A DNA stretch of 64,000 nt from Pusillimonas sp. MFBS29 (GTDB lineage Bacteria > Pseudomonadota > Gammaproteobacteria > Burkholderiales > Burkholderiaceae_B): assembly GCF_020687695.1 (NCBI RefSeq), contig NZ_JAJEWL010000005.1, positions 124,001 to 188,000 on the forward strand, given 5' to 3'. Shown piece after piece: positions 1 to 9,019 of the stretch. The notes below the pieces were generated by a model. It did not search any database. It had not been told where the DNA came from and saw only the letters and a list, made by a program, of their open reading frames with translations. Position numbers and translations under genes: made by a program. Within the stretch, counting starts at the first letter, position 1; every line of letters begins with the position of its first letter.

Positions 1-314
1 GTTTTGAACAGATCACGCTTGATCTGCAACACCTCGGGCACACACTCAATCATCAGATCGACGCCCTGCCAGTCGACATCGTCAATGGACTGCACGATCT
101 CGAGCAGGTCAATATTGTCGCCCCGGTCTATGGCGCGCAGATTTTCGGCAATGCCGGCCCGTATGACCGCGTGCTGCGCTGGCCTGGTTTCCACCACAAC
201 CGTGCGGCAACCGGCCCGCAACAGCACCACGGCAACGTCGGCGCCCATGGTGCCGCCGCCCACAACCACGGCCCGCGTGGCGCCCGGTGCGCCCAACCAC
301 TGCTCTTGCTTCAT
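1..314 (-). CDS. 3-hydroxyacyl-CoA dehydrogenase, NAD-binding N-terminus (partial)
   Basis: The reading frame opens at an ATG at 314 and runs off the window edge, so only about 104 residues are visible. They contain a Rossmann-type glycine motif (VVVGGGTMG) at about residues 16-24 and an ECVPE segment, both typical of the NAD-binding domain of 3-hydroxyacyl-CoA dehydrogenases. These enzymes oxidise 3-hydroxyacyl-CoA in beta-oxidation or related pathways. An AGG-rich ribosome site precedes the start. The gene lies 41 bp downstream of prpR on the same strand and could be co-transcribed with it. The chain length and C-terminal domain cannot be seen, so the exact substrate is unknown. Confidence 0.75.
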   Translation of the reverse strand, partial: MKQEQWLGAPGATRAVVVGGGTMGADVAVVLLRAGCRTVVVETRPAQHAVIRAGIAENLRAIDRGDNIDLLEIVQSIDDVDWQGVDLMIECVPEVLQIKRDLFK

Positions 315-355
315 CAGATATTCCTGCCTTTCTGTTCTGGAGTTGGATCAGGGAA

Positions 356-2305
356 TCATACGCCAGCGTCCACGGCATAACGCCTGAGCTTGCGCCACAG
401 GGTCGTGCGACTGATACCCAGCCGCTCGGCCGCCATTTCACGATTACCGCCACACGCCTTCAGCACTTCACGCAGCTGCGCCAGCTCGGCCTGCGCCCTG
501 CTGCTGCGCAATGCCTGGGATGGCGGCGCAGCGCTTGTCGCGGCAAACAGCTCGGGTGCCATTTCGTGAAGCGACTCAAGCTCTATCGGCGCGCTCTGCT
601 CCACACCGTGAAATACCATGGCACGCTCGATCAGATTCTCAAGTTCGCGAATATTGCCCGGCCAGTCATGGTTTTCGGCCGCGTCGACAATCAAATCGAT
701 CAAGCTGTCGTTGACCGGGCGCCGGCTGTTCAACCTGAGCGCAATCCTGTCGGCCAGATGTCGTGCCAGTTGGGGCAGATCCTCGCGCCGCTCCCTTAAG
801 GGGGGCAAATGCACCAGCAGGATATTCAGTCGGTAATACAAGTCCTGACGAAACTCGCCCTGCAACACGCGCTGCTCCAGATTACGGTGCGTGGCTGCAA
901 TCACCCGCACATCAACCGGTGTAGGCTCGGTCGCACCGATGCGCAACACTTCCTTTTCCTGAAGCACGCGCAGCAACCGTGTTTGCAGCGACAAGGGCAT
1001 GTCGCCTATCTCGTCCAGAAAAATCGTGCCGGTGTGCGCGGCTTCGAACAGGCCCACCTTGCCGCCACGACTGGATCCGGTAAACGCGCCATCCACATAA
1101 CCGAACAGCTCGCTTTCCAGCAGGGTGTCGGGGAAAGCGGCACAGTTGATCGCCACAAAGGGCTGGGACTGACGGGCCCCTGCATTATGTATGCCCTGTG
1201 CCAGCAGCTCTTTGCCGGTACCGCTCTCGCCCACAATCAATACGGTTGCACTGCTTTGCGCGCAGGTCTGGGCACGCGCCCGGAGACGCTCCATCACCTT
1301 GCTTTGCCCTATGAGATTCTCAAGCCCGTATTTGGCAAGGCGCAAGCCCGGCTGCGTCCTGGAACGCAAGCTGCGATCCAGGCGCTGGATGACAATGGGA
1401 TCCTGGCAGATCAGTACCGCACCCGTTTGCCGGCCCTGCTCGACAATAGGCATGCGCGTCACTACCATGGTCTTGCCCGCTACCTGCTGGACATGCTCAA
1501 GCTCGGCCTCGCCCGTGCGCAAGGTCCCAGCCAGACTCAACTCGTGTCGTACCGCCCCGAGACGCTGACCAATCAGCTGATCGGCCGGAACGCCCAGAAT
1601 CGCCTCCATTTCCGGATTGACCGTCTCGATACGTTCATCGGAATTGACGGCCACGACGCCATCCTTGAGCTGCCCCAGTATGATGCGCAATTTCTCACGC
1701 TTGGCAGCCTCAAGCCTGGCAATGCGCGCCACCTCGATAGCATCCTCCATGGCTTCGCGCACAGCCCCCTGAGAGTAAAGCAGTACCCCTTCCATGCCAT
1801 AAGAGCGGGCCAGCTCGACCACCAGCCCCGGAGCGACAACCGCCTCGACACCCAGAGCGAGCAGATCCTGCACACAGGCCTCGGCCTCTTGCTCGGTTGT
1901 ATAGGAACGCAGTTCGACAGACAAGGCGAAGCGCTCGTTGAAGTGCCCGAGCTCGGCGGGAATTTCGCCGTATGTCACCACGGCCAGCCTGCTGGATTTG
2001 CCTGATGCCCGCGCCAGCCCCTGCATGACATCAAACCCGCCCGGCTTGACCAGGACGACAGGCAGATCCAGATGTTCCCGCAGAAAGCTTCCGTTCGAGC
2101 CTGCCGACACCACCGCATCCACGCCACCCGCCCGCCGCAGGGCGGCAATGCCGGCGACCGCATCGTCATAGGCCTTGTCGAGAATGACCACTTCGGCCAA
2201 AGCCCTGTAGGCCGGCGCCAGTTCTTCGAGCAGTGCGCGAAGCCCATGAAACCCTACGGCGGCAATCCGCAGGCGGGATCCGTCGGGTATAGAAAAAAAG
2301 TCCAT
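356..2305 (-). CDS. prpR: PrpR, sigma-54-dependent activator of the methylcitrate operon
   Basis: A 649-residue enhancer-binding regulator. In order it shows a PrpR N-terminal sensor domain, a PAS-like segment (about 200-290), a sigma-54 AAA+ domain with Walker A GESGTGKE (about 359-366) and GAFTGS, and a C-terminal Fis-type helix-turn-helix. In known systems 2-methylcitrate binding to the sensor domain activates transcription of prp genes. I chose the ATG at 2305 because AGAAGG sits 6 bp upstream; upstream ATGs at 2326 and 2347 lack such a site and overlap the regulatory repeats. It is divergent from prpB, which has a sigma-54 promoter, as expected for the target of this protein. Confidence 0.93.
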   Translation of the reverse strand: MDFFSIPDGSRLRIAAVGFHGLRALLEELAPAYRALAEVVILDKAYDDAVAGIAALRRAGGVDAVVSAGSNGSFLREHLDLPVVLVKPGGFDVMQGLARASGKSSRLAVVTYGEIPAELGHFNERFALSVELRSYTTEQEAEACVQDLLALGVEAVVAPGLVVELARSYGMEGVLLYSQGAVREAMEDAIEVARIARLEAAKREKLRIILGQLKDGVVAVNSDERIETVNPEMEAILGVPADQLIGQRLGAVRHELSLAGTLRTGEAELEHVQQVAGKTMVVTRMPIVEQGRQTGAVLICQDPIVIQRLDRSLRSRTQPGLRLAKYGLENLIGQSKVMERLRARAQTCAQSSATVLIVGESGTGKELLAQGIHNAGARQSQPFVAINCAAFPDTLLESELFGYVDGAFTGSSRGGKVGLFEAAHTGTIFLDEIGDMPLSLQTRLLRVLQEKEVLRIGATEPTPVDVRVIAATHRNLEQRVLQGEFRQDLYYRLNILLVHLPPLRERREDLPQLARHLADRIALRLNSRRPVNDSLIDLIVDAAENHDWPGNIRELENLIERAMVFHGVEQSAPIELESLHEMAPELFAATSAAPPSQALRSSRAQAELAQLREVLKACGGNREMAAERLGISRTTLWRKLRRYAVDAGV

Positions 2306-2319
2306 GTGCGCCTTCTGAC

Positions 2320-2345
2320 GTTTCATATAAACCGGAACATGAAAC
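2320..2345. promoter_or_regulatory. Inverted repeat GTTTCAT-N12-ATGAAAC in the prpR leader
   Basis: Perfect 7-bp arms (2320-2326 and 2339-2345) lie immediately upstream of the chosen prpR start. The same half-site recurs twice further towards prpB. I infer a PrpR binding site, possibly for autoregulation. The assignment rests on position and repetition, not on a matched motif model. Confidence 0.55.
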
Positions 2346-2360
2346 ATAATTATTTCATAT

Positions 2361-2404
2361 TTGAAACATCATGTCTGTTACCCGGGCTCAGGCTTGAAAC
2401 ATCA
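2361..2404. promoter_or_regulatory. Direct repeat TTGAAACATCA, putative PrpR enhancer sites
   Basis: The 11-mer TTGAAACATCA occurs exactly at 2361-2371 and 2394-2404, 33 bp apart, which is about three helical turns and so on the same DNA face. The first copy also forms a small inverted repeat with TTTCA at 2353-2357. The pair lies about 70-115 bp upstream of the sigma-54 promoter, a usual place for activator sites of sigma-54 systems. Confidence 0.6.
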
Positions 2405-2475
2405 CCACGCTGAATTTTCTTTTTGCTACTATGACTTAGGCCTTCCGGCCTGCCGTACGCGCACCCATTCCCAAT

Positions 2476-2491
2476 TGGCATGCTTATTGCT
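2476..2491 (+). promoter_or_regulatory. Sigma-54 (-24/-12) promoter of the prp operon
   Basis: The sequence TGGCATGCTTATTGCT matches the -24/-12 consensus: GG at 2477-2478 and GC at 2489-2490, exactly 12 bp apart from last G to last C. Transcription should start near 2502. This fits control by PrpR, a sigma-54 activator encoded divergently. The predicted transcript begins after the ATG at 2480, which rules that ATG out as the prpB start. Confidence 0.85.
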
Positions 2492-2557
2492 TTAGCTGAT
2501 AAGAAAATACGCCGATGGCCCAGCCATTGCCAGTCCATTGATCAAAGAGGTTTCGAC

Positions 2558-3463
2558 GTGTCCAATCACCATTCCCAAGTTCAATCCGCCGGCGCCCTGT
2601 TTCGCCAGGCCCTGAAAGATGAAAATCCCCTGCAAATCATAGGCGCCATCAATGCCAACCATGCCTTGCTGGCCAAGCGTGCCGGCTACAAGGCCATCTA
2701 TCTCTCCGGTGGCGGCGTTGCCGCGGGATCCCTGGGTTTGCCGGACTTGGGCATCAACACCCTGGACGACGTCCTGACCGATATCCGCCGCATCACCGAC
2801 GTATGCGATGTTCCCCTGATGGTAGACATCGACACCGGCTTCGGTCCGTCAGCCTTCAATATTGCCCGCACCATTAAAAGCCTGATCAAATTCGGCGCCG
2901 CCGCCTGCCATATCGAGGACCAGGTTGGCGCCAAGCGCTGCGGCCATCGTCCCGGCAAGGAAATCGTGACCGCCCAGGAAATGGTCGACCGCGTCAAGGC
3001 CGCCGTCGATGCCCGCACCGACGATAACTTCTTCATCATCGCGCGTACTGACGCCATCGCCGTCGAAGGCGTCGATGCTGCGCTGGATCGCGCAGCGGCA
3101 TGCGTGGAAGCCGGTGCTGACGGCATCTTTGCCGAGGCCTCTTATGACCTGGCCACTTTCGAGCGCTTTTCCAAGGCGCTCAATGTTCCTGTTCTGGCCA
3201 ACATCACCGAGTTCGGCAAGACACCTTTGTTCACCGTTCAGGAACTCGAATCGGCCGGGGTCGGCATGGTACTGTATCCGCTGTCCGCCTTCCGCGCGAT
3301 GAACAAAGCCGCCGAGTCGGTTTACGAGGCCATACGCCGCGATGGCCATCAGAAGAACGTGGTCGATATGATGCAAACACGTGAAGAACTCTATGATCGC
3401 ATCGGCTACCACGAGTATGAATCCCGTCTAGACGCCCTGTTCCAACAAGGCAAATCGAAATAA
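2558..3463 (+). CDS. prpB: 2-methylisocitrate lyase PrpB
   Basis: A 301-residue isocitrate-lyase/PEP-mutase superfamily protein. It cleaves 2-methylisocitrate to pyruvate and succinate, the last step of the methylcitrate cycle. The active-site motif KRCGH lies at about residues 126-130 and metal-binding DIDTGFG at about 90-96. The start is a GTG at 2558 preceded by AAAGAGG with 7 bp spacing. A longer frame from 2480 overlaps the sigma-54 promoter and would start upstream of the transcript. It is the first gene of the plus-strand prp operon, 19 bp before prpC. Confidence 0.95.
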   Translation: MSNHHSQVQSAGALFRQALKDENPLQIIGAINANHALLAKRAGYKAIYLSGGGVAAGSLGLPDLGINTLDDVLTDIRRITDVCDVPLMVDIDTGFGPSAFNIARTIKSLIKFGAAACHIEDQVGAKRCGHRPGKEIVTAQEMVDRVKAAVDARTDDNFFIIARTDAIAVEGVDAALDRAAACVEAGADGIFAEASYDLATFERFSKALNVPVLANITEFGKTPLFTVQELESAGVGMVLYPLSAFRAMNKAAESVYEAIRRDGHQKNVVDMMQTREELYDRIGYHEYESRLDALFQQGKSK

Positions 3464-3482
3464 CCTCTTCCAGGAGCTGCAC

Positions 3483-4640
3483 ATGGCCAATACCGAAACT
3501 CAAGAAAACAAGCCTAAAGCCAAGAAATCCGTTGCCCTGTCCGGCGTTGTAGCCGGCAACACAGCACTGTGCACAGTGGGGCGCAGCGGCAACGACCTGC
3601 ACTACCGCGGCTACGATATCCTGGACATCGCAGACACCTGCGAATTCGAGGAAATTGCCCACTTGCTGATACACGGCAAGTTCCCGAACAAGGCCGAACT
3701 GAGCGCCTACAAGGCAAAGCTGCGCAAGCTGCGCGGCCTGCCTGCCCAGCTGCAAAGCGCCCTCGAGGCCCTGCCCGCCGCCAGCCATCCCATGGATGTC
3801 ATGCGTACCGCCGTATCGGTCCTGGGTTGCGTACTGCCCGAGAAAGACGATCACAACCTGCCCGATGCACGCGACATCGCCGATCGTCTTATGGCCTGCC
3901 TGGGCTCCGCCCTGCTGTATTGGTATCACTACAGCCACAATGGCCACTACATCGATGTTCAAACCGACGACGACAGCATAGGCGGCCACTTCCTGCACCT
4001 GCTGCACGGCAAGGCTCCCAGCGATGGATGGGTGCAGGCCATGCACACTTCGCTGATTCTTTACGCCGAGCACGAGTTCAACGCCTCTACCTTCGCCAGC
4101 CGCGTCATTGCAGGCACAGGCTCTGATATCTACTCGGCCATCACCGGCGGTATCGGCGCCTTGCGCGGCCCCAAACACGGCGGCGCCAACGAAGTGGCCT
4201 TCGAAGTGCAGAAGCGTTACGAGAACCCGGACGAAGCCGAAGCCGACATTCGCCGCCGCGTCGAGAACAAGGAAGTCGTGATCGGTTTCGGACACCCGGT
4301 CTATACCGTTTCCGATCCACGCAACAAAGTTATCAAGGAAGTTGCGCGCAAGCTGTCGGAAACGCAGCAAAACACCAAGATGTACGAAATTGCAGAGCGT
4401 CTGGAATCCGTCATGTGGGACGCCAAGAAAATGTTCCCCAACCTGGACTGGTTCTCGGCGGTGTCGTATCACATGATGGGTGTTCCCACTTCCATGTTCA
4501 CGCCATTGTTCGTCATTGCACGTACCGCCGGCTGGTCGGCACACATTATCGAACAGCGCATCGACAACAAGATCATCCGGCCGACGGCCAACTATGTTGG
4601 CCCTGAAGACCAGAAATTCGTTCCCCTGGATCAACGTTAA
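3483..4640 (+). CDS. prpC: 2-methylcitrate synthase PrpC
   Basis: A 385-residue citrate-synthase-family enzyme that condenses propionyl-CoA with oxaloacetate to 2-methylcitrate. Family segments are visible, including [10 protein letters not shown], the GFGHPVY active-site stretch and the C-terminal RPTANYVGP. An extra N-terminal stretch ([18 protein letters not shown]) resembles other PrpC proteins rather than housekeeping GltA, and the length is shorter than GltA (about 430). AGGAG precedes the start by 8 bp. It sits between prpB and acnD, which settles the assignment. Confidence 0.95.
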   Translation: MANTETQENKPKAKKSVALSGVVAGNTALCTVGRSGNDLHYRGYDILDIADTCEFEEIAHLLIHGKFPNKAELSAYKAKLRKLRGLPAQLQSALEALPAASHPMDVMRTAVSVLGCVLPEKDDHNLPDARDIADRLMACLGSALLYWYHYSHNGHYIDVQTDDDSIGGHFLHLLHGKAPSDGWVQAMHTSLILYAEHEFNASTFASRVIAGTGSDIYSAITGGIGALRGPKHGGANEVAFEVQKRYENPDEAEADIRRRVENKEVVIGFGHPVYTVSDPRNKVIKEVARKLSETQQNTKMYEIAERLESVMWDAKKMFPNLDWFSAVSYHMMGVPTSMFTPLFVIARTAGWSAHIIEQRIDNKIIRPTANYVGPEDQKFVPLDQR

Positions 4641-4646
4641 ATCGCC

Positions 4647-7247
4647 ATGAACACTGCATACCGCAAACCCCTGCCCGGCACCGGGCTGGATTACTTCGAT
4701 ACGCGCGCCGCCGTTGAAGACATTCAGCCCGGCGCCTACGACACACTGCCGTACACATCGCGCGTGCTGGCGGAAAACCTGGTGCGCCGCTGTGACCCCG
4801 AAACGCTTGTCGCATCGCTGCGACAGCTGATCGAGCGCAAACGCGACCTGGACTTCCCTTGGTTTCCGGCCCGCGTGGTTTGTCACGACATCCTCGGACA
4901 AACCGCGCTGGTCGACCTGGCCGGCCTGCGCGAAGCCATCGCCAAGCAAGGCGGCGACCCCGCCCAAGTCAACCCGGTTGTACCTACCCAGCTGATTGTC
5001 GATCACTCCCTGGCCGTCGAACACGGCGGCTTTGAGAAAGACGCCTTCATCAAGAATCGCGCCATCGAAGACAGGCGCAACGACGATCGCTTCCATTTCA
5101 TAAACTGGACCAAGAAAGCGTTCAAGAACGTTGATGTGATTCCACCGGGCAACGGCATCATGCACCAGATCAACCTGGAGCGCATGTCGCCAGTGATTCA
5201 TGCACGCGATGGCGTTGCCTTTCCCGACACTCTGGTCGGTACCGACAGCCATACGCCGCACGTCGATGCACTTGGCGTGATAGCCATAGGCGTGGGCGGC
5301 CTTGAAGCCGAAAGCGTCATGCTGGGCCGAGCATCGTGGATGCGCCTGCCTGACATCATCGGTGTTGAACTGACCGGCAGGCTGCAGCCTGGCATGACCG
5401 CCACCGACGTAGTGCTCGCCCTGACCGAGTTCCTGCGCAATCAGAAAGTGGTTTCGTCGTACCTGGAGTTCTATGGCGAAGGCGCGGCCCGCCTGACACT
5501 GGGCGATCGCGCCACGATCTCGAACATGACGCCCGAATATGGCGCCACCGCCGCCATGTTCTATATCGACCAGCAAACCATAGACTACCTGAAGCTGACC
5601 GGTCGTGATGACGAACAGGTCAAGCTGGTGGAAACCTACGCCAGGCAGGCCGGATTGTGGGCAGACAGCCTGGCAACCGCACAGTACGAACGTGTGCTCA
5701 CGTTCGATCTGTCGACAGTTACGCGCAATATTGCCGGCCCTTCGAACCCGCACCGTCGTGTGCCCACCTCGGAACTTGCCGACCGCGGCATTTCGGGCGA
5801 AGTAGAAAACGAAGCCGGCCTGATGCCTGACGGCGCCGTCATCATCGCCGCCATTACCAGTTGCACCAATACCAGCAATCCGCGCAACGTGATTGCCGCC
5901 GGCCTGCTGGCGCGCAACGCCAATGCGCGCGGCCTGACCCGCAAGCCCTGGGTCAAGTCTTCACTGGCACCTGGCTCCAAGGCCGTGCAGCTTTACCTGG
6001 AAGAGGCGCAACTGCTGCCGGAACTGGAAAATCTGGGCTTCGGCATCGTGGGCTTTGCCTGCACAACCTGTAATGGCATGAGCGGCGCACTCGATCCGAA
6101 GATACAGCAGGAAGTCATAGAGCGCGACCTCTATGCAACTGCTGTGCTGTCGGGCAACCGCAACTTCGACGGCCGCATCCACCCTTACGCCAAACAGGCT
6201 TTCCTGGCCTCGCCCCCCCTGGTGGTGGCCTACGCCATCGCCGGCACCATACGCTTCGACATCGAGAAAGATGTGCTGGGCACCGACAATGACGGTAACC
6301 CAGTCACCCTTAAGGATATCTGGCCTACCGACGAAGAGATCGACGCAATCGTGGCTGCCAGCGTGAAGCCCGAACACTTCCGCATGGTTTACGAGCCTAT
6401 GTTCGCCGCCAGCGCTGTCCAGGGTGAACAGCTCAAGCCCTTGTACGATTGGCGCCCGCAAAGCACGTATATCCGCTGCCCGCCCTATTGGGAAGGCGCG
6501 CTGGCCGGAGAGCGCACCATGAAGGGTATGCGCCCCCTGGCCGTGCTGGGTGACAACATCACCACAGACCACCTGTCGCCTTCGAATGCCATCATGCCGA
6601 ACAGCGCTGCGGGCGAGTATCTGGCCAAAATGGGTTTGCCCGAAGAGGATTTCAACTCTTATGCCACGCACCGCGGTGACCACCTGACCGCCCAGCGCGC
6701 CACGTTTGCCAATCCCAAGCTTCTGAATGAAATGGTTCAGGAAAACGGACAGGTCAAGCAAGGTTCGCTGGCTCGCATCGAGCCTGAAGGCAAAGTGGTG
6801 CGCATGTGGGAAGCCATCGAAACCTATATGGAACGCAAGCAACCGCTGATCATTATTGCGGGCGCCGATTACGGCCAGGGTTCTTCGCGCGACTGGGCAG
6901 CCAAAGGCGTTCGCCTGGCCGGCGTCGAAGCCATTACTGCCGAAGGTTTTGAACGCATACATCGCACCAACCTGGTAGGCATGGGTGTGCTGCCGCTGGA
7001 GTTCAAGCCGGGCACCAATCGCAATACCCTGGCTATCGATGGCACGGAAACCTACGATGTGCTGGGCCAGCCTACTCCGCTGGCCACACTGACCCTGGTG
7101 ATCAACCGCCAGAACGGCGAGCGCGTTGAAGTACCGGTTACGTGCCGCCTGGATACTGCCGAGGAAGTCTCGATTTATGAGGCAGGCGGTGTACTGCAGC
7201 GCTTTGCCCAGGACTTCATCGAATCGGCAGCAAGCACTCAAGACTAG
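4647..7247 (+). CDS. acnD: 2-methylcitrate dehydratase (2-methyl-trans-aconitate forming) AcnD
   Basis: An 866-residue aconitase-family protein. The three cysteine ligands of the [4Fe-4S] cluster are visible as TSCTNTSN (Cys406) and CTTCNGMSG (Cys472 and Cys475). The swivel domain follows, including NITTDHLSPS and the QGSSRDWAAKG stretch near the C-terminus. AcnD dehydrates 2-methylcitrate in the variant cycle that also needs PrpF. It starts 6 bp after prpC with only a weak ribosome site, suggesting translational coupling. AcnA paralogues are similar, but the prpC and prpF neighbours make AcnD the clear reading. Confidence 0.93.
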   Translation: MNTAYRKPLPGTGLDYFDTRAAVEDIQPGAYDTLPYTSRVLAENLVRRCDPETLVASLRQLIERKRDLDFPWFPARVVCHDILGQTALVDLAGLREAIAKQGGDPAQVNPVVPTQLIVDHSLAVEHGGFEKDAFIKNRAIEDRRNDDRFHFINWTKKAFKNVDVIPPGNGIMHQINLERMSPVIHARDGVAFPDTLVGTDSHTPHVDALGVIAIGVGGLEAESVMLGRASWMRLPDIIGVELTGRLQPGMTATDVVLALTEFLRNQKVVSSYLEFYGEGAARLTLGDRATISNMTPEYGATAAMFYIDQQTIDYLKLTGRDDEQVKLVETYARQAGLWADSLATAQYERVLTFDLSTVTRNIAGPSNPHRRVPTSELADRGISGEVENEAGLMPDGAVIIAAITSCTNTSNPRNVIAAGLLARNANARGLTRKPWVKSSLAPGSKAVQLYLEEAQLLPELENLGFGIVGFACTTCNGMSGALDPKIQQEVIERDLYATAVLSGNRNFDGRIHPYAKQAFLASPPLVVAYAIAGTIRFDIEKDVLGTDNDGNPVTLKDIWPTDEEIDAIVAASVKPEHFRMVYEPMFAASAVQGEQLKPLYDWRPQSTYIRCPPYWEGALAGERTMKGMRPLAVLGDNITTDHLSPSNAIMPNSAAGEYLAKMGLPEEDFNSYATHRGDHLTAQRATFANPKLLNEMVQENGQVKQGSLARIEPEGKVVRMWEAIETYMERKQPLIIIAGADYGQGSSRDWAAKGVRLAGVEAITAEGFERIHRTNLVGMGVLPLEFKPGTNRNTLAIDGTETYDVLGQPTPLATLTLVINRQNGERVEVPVTCRLDTAEEVSIYEAGGVLQRFAQDFIESAASTQD

Positions 7248-7266
7248 CGAAAATAAGGACGAATCC

Positions 7267-8463
7267 ATGGCATACCAAGCTCAGATCCGGGTGCCCGCAA
7301 CCTATATGCGCGGCGGTACCAGCAAAGGTGTCTTCTTCCGGTTGCAGGACTTGCCGGAAGCGGCGCAACAACCCGGTCCCGTCCGTGATGCGCTGCTGCT
7401 GCGTGTGATCGGCAGCCCGGATCCCTATGGCAAGCACACCGATGGCATGGGCGGCGCCACATCCAGCACCAGCAAAACGGTAATCCTGTCCAAAAGCAGC
7501 CGCCCCGATCACGATGTGGACTATCTTTTCGGCCAGGTGTCGATAGACAAGCCATTCGTGGACTGGAGCGGGAACTGCGGGAACCTGTCTGCTGCAGTGG
7601 GTCCGTTCGCCATCACGAACGGACTGGTCGATGCCAGCCGCATTCCGGAAAACGGCGTCGCCGTTGTGCGTATCTGGCAGGCCAATATCGGCAAGACCAT
7701 TATTTCGCACGTACCCATCACGCAGGGCAAGGTACAGGAAACCGGTGACTTCGTGCTCGATGGCGTCACATTTCCATCTGCCGAGATCCAGCTTGAATTC
7801 ATGGATCCTGCCGCCGAGGAAGATGGCGACGGCGGAGCGATGTTTCCTACCGGCAATATCGTAGATGACCTCGAGGTTGCCGGTATAGGCATGCTCAAGG
7901 CCACAATGATCAATGCCGGCATTCCAACAGTCTTCGTCAATGCCAAGGATATTGGCTACACCGGCCTGGAGCTTCAGGACGCGATCAATGGTGACGAAAA
8001 GGCCTTGGCCAAATTCGAAACCATACGCGCTCACGGTGCTCTGCGCATGGGGCTGATATCCGATTTAAGCGAAGCCGCACAGCGTCAGCACACACCCAAG
8101 GTAGCCTTCGTTGGCCGGCCGGCCAATTACACGGCCTCCAGCGGCAAGGAGGTTCGGGCTTCCGACATCGATCTGGTGGTGCGTGCTTTGTCCATGGGCA
8201 AGCTGCATCATGCCATGATGGGTACGGCTGCAGTCGCTATCGGCACGGCAGCCGCGATTCCTGGCACGCTGGTCAATATGGCCGCCGGTGGCACCGCTCG
8301 CGAGGCTGTCACCTTCGGCCACCCTTCGGGTACGCTGCGGGTCGGTGCACAGGCGGTCCAGGAAGGTGGCGATTGGAAGGTGAAGAAAGCCATCATGAGC
8401 CGCAGCGCGCGGGTACTGATGGAGGGAGCGGTCTTCGTTCCCGGAGATGTCATTCAGGATTGA
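7267..8463 (+). CDS. prpF: 2-methylaconitate cis-trans isomerase PrpF
   Basis: A 398-residue PrpF-family protein (diaminopimelate-epimerase fold). It opens with VPATYMRGGTSKGVFF and contains WSGNCGNLSAAVGPFA, both characteristic of the family. It isomerises the AcnD product so that an ordinary aconitase can hydrate it to 2-methylisocitrate. The ATG at 7267 has AAGGA 7 bp upstream; an in-frame extension back to 7126 overlaps acnD and is discarded. A rho-independent terminator follows at once, so the prpB-prpC-acnD-prpF transcript probably ends here. Confidence 0.94.
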   Translation: MAYQAQIRVPATYMRGGTSKGVFFRLQDLPEAAQQPGPVRDALLLRVIGSPDPYGKHTDGMGGATSSTSKTVILSKSSRPDHDVDYLFGQVSIDKPFVDWSGNCGNLSAAVGPFAITNGLVDASRIPENGVAVVRIWQANIGKTIISHVPITQGKVQETGDFVLDGVTFPSAEIQLEFMDPAAEEDGDGGAMFPTGNIVDDLEVAGIGMLKATMINAGIPTVFVNAKDIGYTGLELQDAINGDEKALAKFETIRAHGALRMGLISDLSEAAQRQHTPKVAFVGRPANYTASSGKEVRASDIDLVVRALSMGKLHHAMMGTAAVAIGTAAAIPGTLVNMAAGGTAREAVTFGHPSGTLRVGAQAVQEGGDWKVKKAIMSRSARVLMEGAVFVPGDVIQD

Positions 8464-8476
8464 CCGTACTCTAGAG

Positions 8477-8498
8477 CCCCGGTTTTTACCGGGGTTTT
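8477..8498 (+). terminator. Rho-independent terminator after prpF
   Basis: A 6-bp GC stem (CCCCGG / CCGGGG, 8477-8482 and 8489-8494) with a T/A loop is followed by TTTT, 13 bp past the prpF stop. Confidence 0.75.
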
Positions 8499-8559
8499 AG
8501 TATGTTCGACACTTAAAGGAAGCTTTTTTGTTCTTGGCGAGGCCTCGCCACTTCCAAGG

Positions 8560-8686
8560 AAGCCTTTTCCGTTCTAAATCCAGGCTGCTGTACCGGGCAG
8601 GGTTCGGGCTTCACGCACACCGCCCCGGCTGCGCCGTGGCTACCCGGTACAGCAGCCTTGCCATTCAGAATCGGCGTAAAAGGCTT
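8560..8686. repeat. Long imperfect hairpin element A (prpF-prpD gap)
   Basis: Inner arms of 16 bp match perfectly (8582-8597 with 8643-8658, AGGCTGCTGTACCGGG and its complement). Outer 9-bp arms (AAGCCTTTT at 8560-8568 with AAAAGGCTT at 8678-8686) and a partly matched segment between them extend the stem. The 45-bp loop contains GGCTTCACGC, which recurs in reverse orientation in element B. Short open frames over this region are only the inverted repeats read through. Confidence 0.7.
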
Positions 8687-8756
8687 TAGGGGTCTGGGTA
8701 TTGGTCCCAAACGATTTTTTTGGGCCAGTTCTTTATTTTGGCCTGTTCCTTACCTG

Positions 8757-8838
8757 GAAAGGCCTGTGTGGCAGGGGCTGTGGAGGCGCCTTGCGCAACC
8801 GCGTGAAGCCGGAATGGCCCCTGCCACACAGGCCTTTC
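8757..8838. repeat. Long hairpin element B with 22-bp arms
   Basis: Arms at 8757-8778 and 8817-8838 are perfect over 21 bp, plus one more base pair, and enclose a 38-bp loop. The loop carries GCGTGAAGCC, the reverse complement of the GGCTTCACGC core in element A, so A and B look like diverged, oppositely oriented members of one extragenic repeat family. No U-tract follows, so a simple terminator role is unlikely. The remaining parts of the 8499-9019 gap show no gene. Confidence 0.75.
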
Positions 8839-9019
8839 TAAAGAACTCAAATAAAAAAGCCACCAAATAAACACGCTGCCGGCTGCACAAGCGAAATTAA
8901 GCACCCACAACGCACCAATGGCCAATCTGGCCGCACCCCAACGCAAGGCGTATAGTGGTTATGGCCCATACCCTGACCATGGTTGCACCCTGCAACCGCA
9001 AACACCTGGAGCCCATGCC

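Noticed and set aside
2480-2557. Longer prpB reading frame starting at the ATG at 2480
   Set aside because: That ATG lies within the sigma-54 promoter, upstream of the expected transcript start, and the GTG at 2558 has a good ribosome site.
3231-5753. An 840-codon minus-strand open frame antisense to prpB, prpC and acnD
   Set aside because: It mirrors the third-position GC bias of the plus-strand genes, its translation shows no family motif, and prpB/prpC/acnD are unmistakable on the other strand.
8658-8946. Short open frames on both strands in the prpF-prpD gap
   Set aside because: They read through the two hairpin repeats, have no ribosome sites and mirror each other across the inverted arms.
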